A stretch of DNA of 36,961 nucleotides, from contig CAMJHP010000027.1 in NCBI GenBank assembly GCA_946405575.1, positions 1 through 36,961 on the forward strand. The letters run 5' to 3'. This DNA is from an uncultured Bacteroidales bacterium. GTDB lineage: Bacteria; Bacteroidota; Bacteroidia; Bacteroidales; F082. This document shows positions 30,551 to 36,961 of this stretch, piece after piece. Within the stretch, counting starts at the first letter, position 1. The number at the start of each line of letters is the position of its first letter. A program made the translations under genes and the position numbers. The notes below the pieces were generated by a model, which saw only the letters and a list, made by a program, of their open reading frames with translations, was not told the origin of the DNA and made no database searches.

Positions 30551-31950
30551 AGAAGCCAAGTTTTAAAAATGGGAACGACTTCTTCTTTGCGCTCAACTAT
30601 CAAGGAAATGATGTATTCTATGATAGCCTTGTTTTTCTTACACAACAACGATGATGGCCTGTGGCCGTACATGTCACCTTGTGTTGAATAGTTTCTAACT
30701 GGGTCTGCACCACAATAAGCTTTCAAGGCACAATCAGAACAACCCGCCAGCGATTCATTTGCCCAAATCTCAGCTATATCACGAACCTTATTTCCGTACA
30801 CTACATCTTCGTAACGGTCAAACACGCTACCAAGCCGGAATGCGTAGTCTCCCTTTTCCGCCAACATCCTTGATTCATCAGAAGCATACACATAGCCATC
30901 ATAGTTGTAAACGAGAACAGAATTAACGATGCCTGCTGGTGATTGGAGATCTACGAAACCAGTGCTAAATGGTGTGAGCATCTTGCGCAAAATAATGATG
31001 GCAAACTCTTCGGCAAAATGAACGCCTTGTTTGTTGAGCTCCAGAATATGCTCAAATGCCTTTTTATAGAAATCAATAAATTTCCGCGTGTAATCTTCCC
31101 AATCAGGATTGTCTGAGGCTAAACCGTATGGATTTAAGGCTCTTAAAAACAAGCTCTTGAATCCAAGTTTGGCGTATTCATCAACAATTTCTACGGGATG
31201 GTTCAATCCCTGAACCGATGTCGTCATCAATGCAGAAACTTGTTCGTTGCCTAAAGCTTTACGAGCCTTTTCAATCCCAGCAATGACTTTTTCATAGCTA
31301 TCCGTTTTCCCTCTATTGGCGTTGTGTAAAAAAGCAGGTCCATCCAAAGAGGTGGAAATCATAACATGATATTGCTTGCAGATGTCCAGCATCTCGTCAG
31401 TCAGATTCACACAGTTGGTGCAAAGCACATACCTCACTTCTCGGCCATCGGACAGCCTTTTCTCTTCTGCTTTTTCTATTCCAAAACGGATAAGCTTAGG
31501 GTGTAAGCTCGGTTCGCCTCCTTGAAACTCCATTGTAAGGACTGGTGCAGGTGAGCGGAACATAAGTTCCACCGAACATTCCATCACTTCATTCGACATG
31601 GTACAATGCTCACTTTGTTCTTTGCGGCTCGAAGCCTGGCAATAGACACAATTCTGATTGCATTGCAAAGTCACGACAAAGATGTGCAACGCCGTGAAGT
31701 AATCCATAAACCGTTTCTTTTCTCTCAATCGAGCAGCATAAACATCCAGTAGAGGAGGCACCAATTCTTCGCTGATAAAGAAGTTGGCCACCAAGGATTT
31801 ATACAAATCATCTTTTTCCATTTGTCGGTCAATAATCCGTTGGATTGTGCCCTCTGGAACAACCATCATATCACCCACTTCGTTGACAAGTATTTCTGTG
31901 TCAGCAATTCGGGTGAAATCAAATGGTAAAAGATGATACTGCATTTTCAT
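30547..31950 (-). CDS. hxsB: His-Xaa-Ser system radical SAM/SPASM protein HxsB
   Basis: A 467-residue radical SAM maturase. The N-terminal ~90 residues probably form a peptide-recognition part. The cluster motif is TLQCNQNCVYCQAS (C97, C101, C104), with MEFQGGEPSLHP as the GGE motif and STSLDGP further on. The C-terminal SPASM-type region CSDCALKAYCGADPVRNY plus a later Cys (SSLLC) should bind auxiliary iron-sulfur clusters, as in enzymes that modify ribosomal peptides. It overlaps hxsD and hxsC by 4 bases each, so the three products are made together. Cytosolic; the likely substrate is HxsA. Confidence 0.92.
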   Translation of the reverse strand: MKMQYHLLPFDFTRIADTEILVNEVGDMMVVPEGTIQRIIDRQMEKDDLYKSLVANFFISEELVPPLLDVYAARLREKKRFMDYFTALHIFVVTLQCNQNCVYCQASSRKEQSEHCTMSNEVMECSVELMFRSPAPVLTMEFQGGEPSLHPKLIRFGIEKAEEKRLSDGREVRYVLCTNCVNLTDEMLDICKQYHVMISTSLDGPAFLHNANRGKTDSYEKVIAGIEKARKALGNEQVSALMTTSVQGLNHPVEIVDEYAKLGFKSLFLRALNPYGLASDNPDWEDYTRKFIDFYKKAFEHILELNKQGVHFAEEFAIIILRKMLTPFSTGFVDLQSPAGIVNSVLVYNYDGYVYASDESRMLAEKGDYAFRLGSVFDRYEDVVYGNKVRDIAEIWANESLAGCSDCALKAYCGADPVRNYSTQGDMYGHRPSSLLCKKNKAIIEYIISLIVERKEEVVPIFKTWLL

Positions 31951-32243
31951 TCGGCTTCCTCAATATTAAAATCTTCGTAGTCGGCAAATGCTTTTGCATA
32001 CAAGATTGTTCGGATGTCTTTTGTTTCTTCTGCTACTATTTGTCTTAACTTAAAGTCATTCAACTTTTGAAGAAACAGTCTTTTGGTATCCTCGTCCGAA
32101 ATGAATCCATTTGTCGGAATCAGTTCTATGCTTTCAGTATTGCCATCTAGTTGTCTATTACATTGAAAGACCTCCGATAAACTATATACGCATTTACTGA
32201 TGCATTCATCAGAATAAATGTTCCTATCGATCAGAATCTTCAT
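31947..32243 (-). CDS. hxsD: His-Xaa-Ser system protein HxsD
   Basis: A 98-residue protein. The C-terminal half, FLQKLNDFKLRQIVAEETKD then IRTILYAKAF, is the HxsD pattern of a helix ending in eTkdIR--L-AKAF. The N-terminal half (MKILIDRNIYSDECISKCVY) is predicted as strands and helices. Small proteins in radical SAM peptide clusters often present the substrate to the enzyme, as PqqD does; that role is inferred. It overlaps hxsA and hxsB by 4 bases. Confidence 0.87.
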   Translation of the reverse strand: MKILIDRNIYSDECISKCVYSLSEVFQCNRQLDGNTESIELIPTNGFISDEDTKRLFLQKLNDFKLRQIVAEETKDIRTILYAKAFADYEDFNIEEAE

Positions 32244-33115
32244 TTTGCAGATGCCTTTAGTCTTTCAATCGTAGTCTTGTCTGCTATTCCAGTGACTTCA
32301 AGTCCAGCAAAAGCTTGGAATGTCTTTACTGCCTTCCTCACTTCTTCATTGTACTTGCTCCCATCCAGTTTCTCAGGCTCTGGTGGAAAGCCAGCCTTGT
32401 TTAAGAGTTCTATTAAAGCAGGCACATCTGCACCGCTATCATTTAGTTTCAAGTCCCTTACACCCAATACAAGTGTTGATTTTGAGCTGTTCCAAGTACC
32501 TAAGAGCGATACTTCTGTTTCTTCAACTATACCAGTTTCTTTGATTTTAGCGTCTTTTTGGAACTGTTTTACAGCTCTTTCAACATCTTGATTAAACAAG
32601 TAATAATCCGATTGCGTCGCTGAAAAGTCGTTCCGTAAATAGTAATTGGACTGAAGCTTTGAAACCAATTCATTGACATCCTTTCCATACAGACCTCTCT
32701 TTAATGTACGGTCGCCAAGTGAATAGGTCTTGTACGTCTTAGCAGCAGGTTTAGGCGTAGAATACAGTCCGCTCGCAGTTCCCGAGCTACTTGAATAATG
32801 CGAACTTGAATAGTGGGAACTTGAATAATGCGAACTATGACCGCTTCTGCTTGAACGGTGTGAGGCGTGCGAACGGTGCGAGCTGTGTGAACGATGACTA
32901 TCAACGCCAATCATCGTTCCATCCGGCTTTAGTTTTATAACATGCTTGAAAACCTTTTGCTTCATAATGTCTAGTTCTTCAGCATTGCTGTTGCCAAGAT
33001 CATCAAGTGATGGCAGTGAGGGTACTTCAGCCTTCGATTCAGAATGAAACAGCGACAAAACGGCTGAGGCCAAAAGTGATTTGATGATTCTTCGAGAAGT
33101 CTTATTCATTTTCAT
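32240..33115 (-). CDS. hxsA: His-Xaa-Ser repeat protein HxsA, exported
   Basis: 291 residues from the ATG at 33115, which overlaps the previous gene's stop (ATGA); a further ATG at 33109 is also possible. The N-terminus RRIIKSLLASAVLSLFHSESKA is a Sec signal with a likely SPase I cut after SKA. Residues about 73-110 contain nine H-x-S triplets (HRS, HSS, HAS, HYS), the likely site of radical SAM modification. A flexible linker follows, then two ~65-residue domains like peptidoglycan-binding PG_binding_1: DVERAVKQFQKDAKIKETGI and VRKAVKTFQAFAGLEVTGIA. The mature protein should therefore sit at the cell wall with a modified His/Ser-rich segment. Its final chemistry is unknown. Confidence 0.93.
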   Translation of the reverse strand: MKMNKTSRRIIKSLLASAVLSLFHSESKAEVPSLPSLDDLGNSNAEELDIMKQKVFKHVIKLKPDGTMIGVDSHRSHSSHRSHASHRSSRSGHSSHYSSSHYSSSHYSSSSGTASGLYSTPKPAAKTYKTYSLGDRTLKRGLYGKDVNELVSKLQSNYYLRNDFSATQSDYYLFNQDVERAVKQFQKDAKIKETGIVEETEVSLLGTWNSSKSTLVLGVRDLKLNDSGADVPALIELLNKAGFPPEPEKLDGSKYNEEVRKAVKTFQAFAGLEVTGIADKTTIERLKASAK

Positions 33116-34554
33116 TTTGTTGTACGTTTCTTTATAAAGTTCAGCCAATAATCATTGGGGTTGTATTTCAAAAGAGCCTCCAATTCTTTTTTACTATCTT
33201 CGCTTAGCTTTCCTTTGTTTTTAGATATGTCTTTCAATAATGAATCAAACCTAATTTCAAAGGATTCATTTGCCTTCAATTGGTATCTTTTTACCACACT
33301 TTGAATCCTGTCAGTATATCTGCCATCATTTCTAACTTGCTCTGGAATAACTCCGATAAATTCCTCTATTGGCAAATAGACATTATTTGCTGCTATAATG
33401 GCATTACATTGCCTTTCAAACTCATCAATGGCTTGTTCACTTAATTCTTTCAGTTTCCCATCAACCTTAGATTGATACATCTGTTGCTTGTAGCTAATCC
33501 CATAGGATTCTATTCCATTCTCGTATGCTAAATAGGCTTTGTCAAACTGCTTCAATGACAACAAACTGTCACCTTCTCCAATCTTATTCTCGATTGCTAT
33601 TATGCTGGGTTTGTTCGCTGCATATCGTGCCTTGGAAATGGCAATTATTGTGATGACCGCAACTATTATCGCAATTATTGAGAATAATGCAATACGGACT
33701 GATTTTCTTCGCTTATCAGCTGCTTCAATTGCGGCTTGCATGTCCTTTTTGCTGTCGAATGTAACTGGCAACCTGAGTATAGCCTGTGCTTTACGCAACT
33801 TCGTTGCCATTTCATCTAATTTGCTAACTATGGCATCTTCATAGAAAGGCTTCGCTCCAGTAAGCAAACCTTTTGATACAACAATACTATCTGTCAATAG
33901 CTTGTTGTAATCCCCTGTCAAACTGTCAATTGTAGCTTGTGCGACAGATTTCCTTTTGCTATATGGTGCTCTATACTTAGCCAGGCAATCTAATTTCTTG
34001 TTCTTACACCAATCAACATCCTTTTCGTTTAAGTGCTGCATGAGCAATGCTATCTTTCCCTCCCAGAAATACAATTCATTACATGCCTCTACACCATAGT
34101 ATGCATCATCAAGACTTAAACAATCTTTTGTTTTTGTGACGAGTCTCTCTAAGCTTTTCGTGTAACTCTTCTTTGCATCTTCAAGTTCCTGCTCAGGATC
34201 TGTAATCACAGTTTCTGCTGCATCAGCCTCTGAAATAAGCCCAACGCCTTGAAGCAATCCATTGACTATCTCCGAGACTTCTTTTTTGTCAAAATTGCCT
34301 CTCGAAACAAAATCTAAAACATAATCCTCGTTTTGCTGTTTCCAGTCTGCTTTGTGTTCATTCAGCCATCCAATTATCTTTGCGCCATAGCCATCGGCAA
34401 TCAAACTCTTTATAATGAGTTTTTCTTTTCCATCCGCTATTCGAAATGCTCCATAATCGGCCAAGACGTTTACAAAACTTGACGACTTAAGTGTATCAAC
34501 ACCGAGCGCATCTACTGCTTGCTTGACCGCTTCTTTGATTTGAACATTTTTCAT
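33112..34554 (-). CDS. Membrane protein with the operon's shared N-terminal domain, 480 residues
   Basis: Residues 1-105 resemble the N-terminal domain of the 250- and 259-residue proteins at the other end of the operon (VNVLADYGAFRI, LIADGYGAKIIGWLNE, DYVLDFVSRGNFDKKEVSEI, LLQGVGL). A helical middle (about 130-290) is followed by one clear membrane helix, IALFSIIAIIVAVITIIAI (near 290-310). The last 160 residues are helical with TPR-like pairs (SLLSLKQFDKAYLAYENGIE). The N-terminal domain should be cytosolic and the C-terminal part periplasmic, or the reverse. It lies 32 bases after the first gene and overlaps hxsA by 4. It physically links the Hxs half to the kinase half through the shared domain. 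Confidence 0.78.
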   Translation of the reverse strand: MKNVQIKEAVKQAVDALGVDTLKSSSFVNVLADYGAFRIADGKEKLIIKSLIADGYGAKIIGWLNEHKADWKQQNEDYVLDFVSRGNFDKKEVSEIVNGLLQGVGLISEADAAETVITDPEQELEDAKKSYTKSLERLVTKTKDCLSLDDAYYGVEACNELYFWEGKIALLMQHLNEKDVDWCKNKKLDCLAKYRAPYSKRKSVAQATIDSLTGDYNKLLTDSIVVSKGLLTGAKPFYEDAIVSKLDEMATKLRKAQAILRLPVTFDSKKDMQAAIEAADKRRKSVRIALFSIIAIIVAVITIIAISKARYAANKPSIIAIENKIGEGDSLLSLKQFDKAYLAYENGIESYGISYKQQMYQSKVDGKLKELSEQAIDEFERQCNAIIAANNVYLPIEEFIGVIPEQVRNDGRYTDRIQSVVKRYQLKANESFEIRFDSLLKDISKNKGKLSEDSKKELEALLKYNPNDYWLNFIKKRTTK

Positions 34555-34586
34555 AGTGAACTATCTAATTTCATTATATTTCAACA

Positions 34587-35681
34587 TTATACACTTACCA
34601 TCGAAAGCAGGTTCACCACAAACCAGCTATCAAATCCTTGAAACACCATCCGCTTTGAATTACCATCCTTCAGAACCTCTATACCATCGGAATATGGTGT
34701 GATACCAACCAATTTCTTGTATGGTATCTTCACACCTTTTTCCGTTGAATAGAATATGAGGTTTTGGTTAGTCACATACAAGTCGCCAACGGCTACTTTT
34801 TCCATATACTTATGCTCAACGGGATGCCCTTTTGACCTACCAGTATGGTAATAAACCCCTTTCATCACCTTAAAGCTGAACCCTCCACTATTCCTGACAA
34901 ATTCTTTCTCTATCTTTTCCTGATAAAAAGTCACATTGTTGTATGTCCACAACAATGATTCATTTTTCCCTAAAAGCACAGGAAGTTGAACAAATGTGGA
35001 GGGCATTATGCCTTTGGAAAAATTCTTCAAGACCGTTATTTGACCCAGCTTTGCCAAATCTGTGTCCTGGTATTTCACAGGCAAATTATCGATGGGAAGC
35101 GAAAAAGCAGAAGCATAGGAACGAATCAAGCTTTCTTCTGTATCGGTAAGGATACCGTCTTTCATAAAATTCTCAGCAGCTTTGTTCAGCACATACAAAT
35201 ATGCTTCATTTTGTTCTTCAGCATTTAGTGGCAGCACCGTCGTCACGTCCCTTACATCATGCTTCACCTGATTTTCAGTTGCCCCGTTTGTGAAGTATGC
35301 AACCAGATGCCCCTTGACTATTTTTTGAGCCAATTTGCTTAATGCGTTGTCTTTATTCAAAGCACTGTATGATGCATTCAGCAGCTTCATTAAACGACCT
35401 ACATTTTGTTCAACAACGTGCGTGAATGGTCGTCGAATGGCTTCAGTAAATCTATTCAAGGCTTTTACAGCACAATCAATTCTTTCTTCATCAGCGATGT
35501 AGCCTCTGTTTTGAATCCCTTCGAGACGTTCTGTAAAATCCCTATCTCTCAGAGGTTTGCATAGATAGGAAAACATAAAATCCTCCATTTCTCGGATTCC
35601 GTTTTCATGCAGCTCTTCACATTCCTTGTGCTTGGTTGAGAATATGCCAGCATCTTTTCCGCAGTACTTACATTTTCCCAT
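34587..35681 (-). CDS. Zinc-ribbon protein with PH-like C-terminal domain (first operon gene)
   Basis: 364 residues from the ATG at 35681; a TTG six bases earlier is rejected. The first residues MGKCKYCGKDAGIFSTKHKE carry a CxxC pair and a later Cys (CEEL), a small zinc-binding head. The middle is helical; the stretch DGILTDTEESLIRSYASAFS resembles the acidic turn of TerB-type or calcium-binding helical domains, which is only suggestive. The last ~110 residues (GDLYVTNQNLIFYSTEKGVK, IPYKKLVGITPYSDGIEVLK) fit a bacterial PH-like domain. No membrane helix. It follows the operon's main promoter directly, so it may be the sensor or a regulator. Confidence 0.78.
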   Translation of the reverse strand: MGKCKYCGKDAGIFSTKHKECEELHENGIREMEDFMFSYLCKPLRDRDFTERLEGIQNRGYIADEERIDCAVKALNRFTEAIRRPFTHVVEQNVGRLMKLLNASYSALNKDNALSKLAQKIVKGHLVAYFTNGATENQVKHDVRDVTTVLPLNAEEQNEAYLYVLNKAAENFMKDGILTDTEESLIRSYASAFSLPIDNLPVKYQDTDLAKLGQITVLKNFSKGIMPSTFVQLPVLLGKNESLLWTYNNVTFYQEKIEKEFVRNSGGFSFKVMKGVYYHTGRSKGHPVEHKYMEKVAVGDLYVTNQNLIFYSTEKGVKIPYKKLVGITPYSDGIEVLKDGNSKRMVFQGFDSWFVVNLLSMVSV

Positions 35682-35722
35682 AAGCAATGATTAACCTCTC
35701 TTCTTTTTTAAATAATTAGCAG

Positions 35723-35754
35723 CAAAAATACACAATAATTGTTTTATGAGCAAA
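35723..35754 (-). promoter_or_regulatory. Main promoter of the 18-gene operon
   Basis: The minus strand has TTTG (35751-35754), exactly 20 bases, then TATTTTTG (35723-35730): a perfect match in both boxes and spacing to the Bacteroidota consensus. The first ATG is 42 bases downstream, preceded by a purine-rich AGAGAGG. Confidence 0.85.
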
Positions 35755-35888
35755 CCTAATATAAGGTTATTTATAACAATTTTTGTTGTTTTTTCAGAGC
35801 GCTTACTCCTTCCATTAATATTATTAGCCCTAAATTCAACAGAATCAACCCTAAATACTTAACTATCAACCATAAATTATCCCTCCGA

Positions 35889-36644
35889 TCACGCCCCCAT
35901 AGCAACCCTCGTAGCCTCCATAGCCCCATCAGCCTCATCCCGCTTTTTCGAGGTTTTGGGTGCTCCGCCCGTATAGGCGGCATTCAACCGCCCTATGATT
36001 TCAGTCACCACCGCAAAGGGTTTGCCATAAGCTTCAGGCTCCTTTGCTGCCATCGCCTGAAGATAGGTCACCAAGACCACAAGCTTGTCGTTAGCCTCTC
36101 GCTTCAGGACGGGAAGAGGCTTGTGCTTCACCACCCTACTCTTGGCTCTGTCCACCTCAAGCTGCTTTGTCATGAGCACTTCCAAGGCTTCCTGAATGCC
36201 GTTGATACGCTCAGGCAGCAAGGGAAGCTTTGCCACATGAGTTTGCATCTTGGGCTTGGCCAGGTCGCGGAGCAAGAGACTCACCACGGATATTTGGCTG
36301 TTTAAATCCATCCGCGTGATGGGTTTGCCATAGGAGCCAAAAAGCTTTTTGAGCTCCTTGGCGCTGGCTTTCACCTCAGTATCGGGCAAATAGCAGCAAG
36401 AATCGATGAAACGATGCGCCGCCACAATGCTGTCGTTGAGCTGTTTGACTTCCTTTTGCACATTATGCTTAGCCGTGCCAACACGCAGGGCATCTAAAAG
36501 CCTTTGGTTGGCATCTTTCACCTCTTGGACAAGGCCCATCATATAATCGTCAGCTTGCATGTCCTTAAGACAAAGACATATCTCTTCAATTCCGGTATGG
36601 AACGACAAGGAACTCAGTCCTAAGTTGAATCTTGATGGAGTCAT
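35889..36644 (-). CDS. DUF6261-like hypothetical protein
   Basis: 251 residues, starting MTPSRFNLGLSSLSFHTGIE. The N-terminus, the all-helical layout and the C-terminal GGAPKTSKKRDEADG tail match the DUF6261 proteins that are frequent in Bacteroidota. Their function is not known. No signal peptide or membrane helix. The gene ends about 165 bases before the operon promoter box and has a separate upstream region with an inverted repeat (36733-36800). It is probably not part of the operon. Confidence 0.75.
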   Translation of the reverse strand: MTPSRFNLGLSSLSFHTGIEEICLCLKDMQADDYMMGLVQEVKDANQRLLDALRVGTAKHNVQKEVKQLNDSIVAAHRFIDSCCYLPDTEVKASAKELKKLFGSYGKPITRMDLNSQISVVSLLLRDLAKPKMQTHVAKLPLLPERINGIQEALEVLMTKQLEVDRAKSRVVKHKPLPVLKREANDKLVVLVTYLQAMAAKEPEAYGKPFAVVTEIIGRLNAAYTGGAPKTSKKRDEADGAMEATRVAMGA

Positions 36645-36961
36645 ATTGATTCGTTTTATGGGTTAGAACGGGATACGCCGCCGCAATAACTTGATTTACT
36701 AATTGACTGCGAGACTATATGACAATGACTTGTGACAATGACCATGACAGCTTCAACAAAACAAGAAACTTTATACCTTATGTAAAAGTGGTCATTGTCA
36801 TAGTCACTAGTCATAGTCGAGCAAGTTCGAATATCAACAGCATCGTGTTTCAATCCTGAGCATTCACTTGATGAATAACCATCAAAAACCGTATCAAATA
36901 GGGAATCACAGATACTGTCCCCAAAAGTGTGTCTGAGCGTTGACGCGTAAAAAAAAGGATT
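36645..36961. other. Intergenic tail with GACAATGAC inverted repeats
   Basis: No credible gene. TGACAATGACCA (36733-36744) pairs perfectly with TGGTCATTGTCA (36789-36800) over 12 bp, with further GACAATGAC and GTCATAGTC units around it on both arms. This region probably holds the DUF6261 promoter, but I could not place its boxes. The last 150 bases show nothing notable; a 65-residue minus-strand frame here looks spurious. Confidence 0.6.

Noticed and set aside
36656..36853. 65-residue minus-strand frame in the right-hand tail
   Set aside because: Encoded largely by the inverted repeats; no family resemblance.

Overview
The window looks like a chromosomal segment from a Bacteroidales bacterium (Prevotella/Bacteroides/Porphyromonas relatives). 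Several promoters fit the Bacteroidota consensus TTTG-N19-22-TAnnTTTG. Gene families typical of the group are present (ORF6N proteins, a DUF6261-type protein, lipoprotein GalM and cyclophilin, Prevotella-type Cas12a). No tRNA, rRNA, transposase or integrase was seen.

Layout. (1) 1-290: the 3' end of a small P-II-like gene, directly abutted by a CRISPR array (291-1446). (2) 1482-5249: a complete cas12a (type V-A) transcribed toward the array, with no cas1, cas2 or cas4 in view; upstream lies an ORF6N/PLD-like gene (5397-6341). (3) 6478-13983: ordinary chromosomal genes: ABC-F ATPase, VOC protein, galactose mutarotase lipoprotein, 5'-nucleotidase and a hybrid histidine kinase. (4) 14049-18329: an accessory patch with two nucleotidyltransferase-based toxin-antitoxin modules (MNT/HEPN and AbiEi/AbiEii), a cyclophilin lipoprotein, gene fragments, a direct repeat flanking the MNT/HEPN pair, and several hairpins. 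(5) 18419-35754: an 18-gene, 17-kb minus-strand operon of tightly packed, often ATGA-overlapping genes behind a near-perfect promoter at 35723-35754. (6) 35889-36961: a DUF6261-like gene and an inverted-repeat intergenic tail.

The 18-gene operon is the best candidate for an undescribed system. It joins two modules: the complete His-Xaa-Ser (Hxs) peptide-modification set (HxsA substrate with nine H-x-S triplets and peptidoglycan-binding-like domains, HxsD, and radical-SAM proteins HxsB and HxsC), and a TerY-P-type phospho-signalling triad (Ser/Thr kinase, vWA, PP2C) with a stand-alone TerY-C-like zinc protein. It also carries a voltage-gated-type K+ channel coupled to an exported DNA/RNA non-specific nuclease, a zinc-ribbon/PH-like protein, three proteins sharing an unrecognised N-terminal domain, two paralogous TPR proteins with membrane tails, and two proteins of unknown family. 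A reasonable inference is an envelope-facing stress or conflict system: kinase, phosphatase and vWA would sense or switch, Hxs enzymes would mature a periplasmic protein, and channel plus nuclease would be effectors. No function is proven by the sequence.

The CRISPR array is also unusual. It has 18 repeats plus a truncated terminal one, a nearly invariant Cas12a processing stem-loop, and 5' halves that fall into several subfamilies with different periodicities, as if arrays had been fused. Cas12a keeps the RuvC triad (D878, E971, D1220), nuclease Arg (R1183) and pre-crRNA processing residues (H805, K814, K831), numbered from the upstream TTG codon (subtract 9 for the preferred ATG start).
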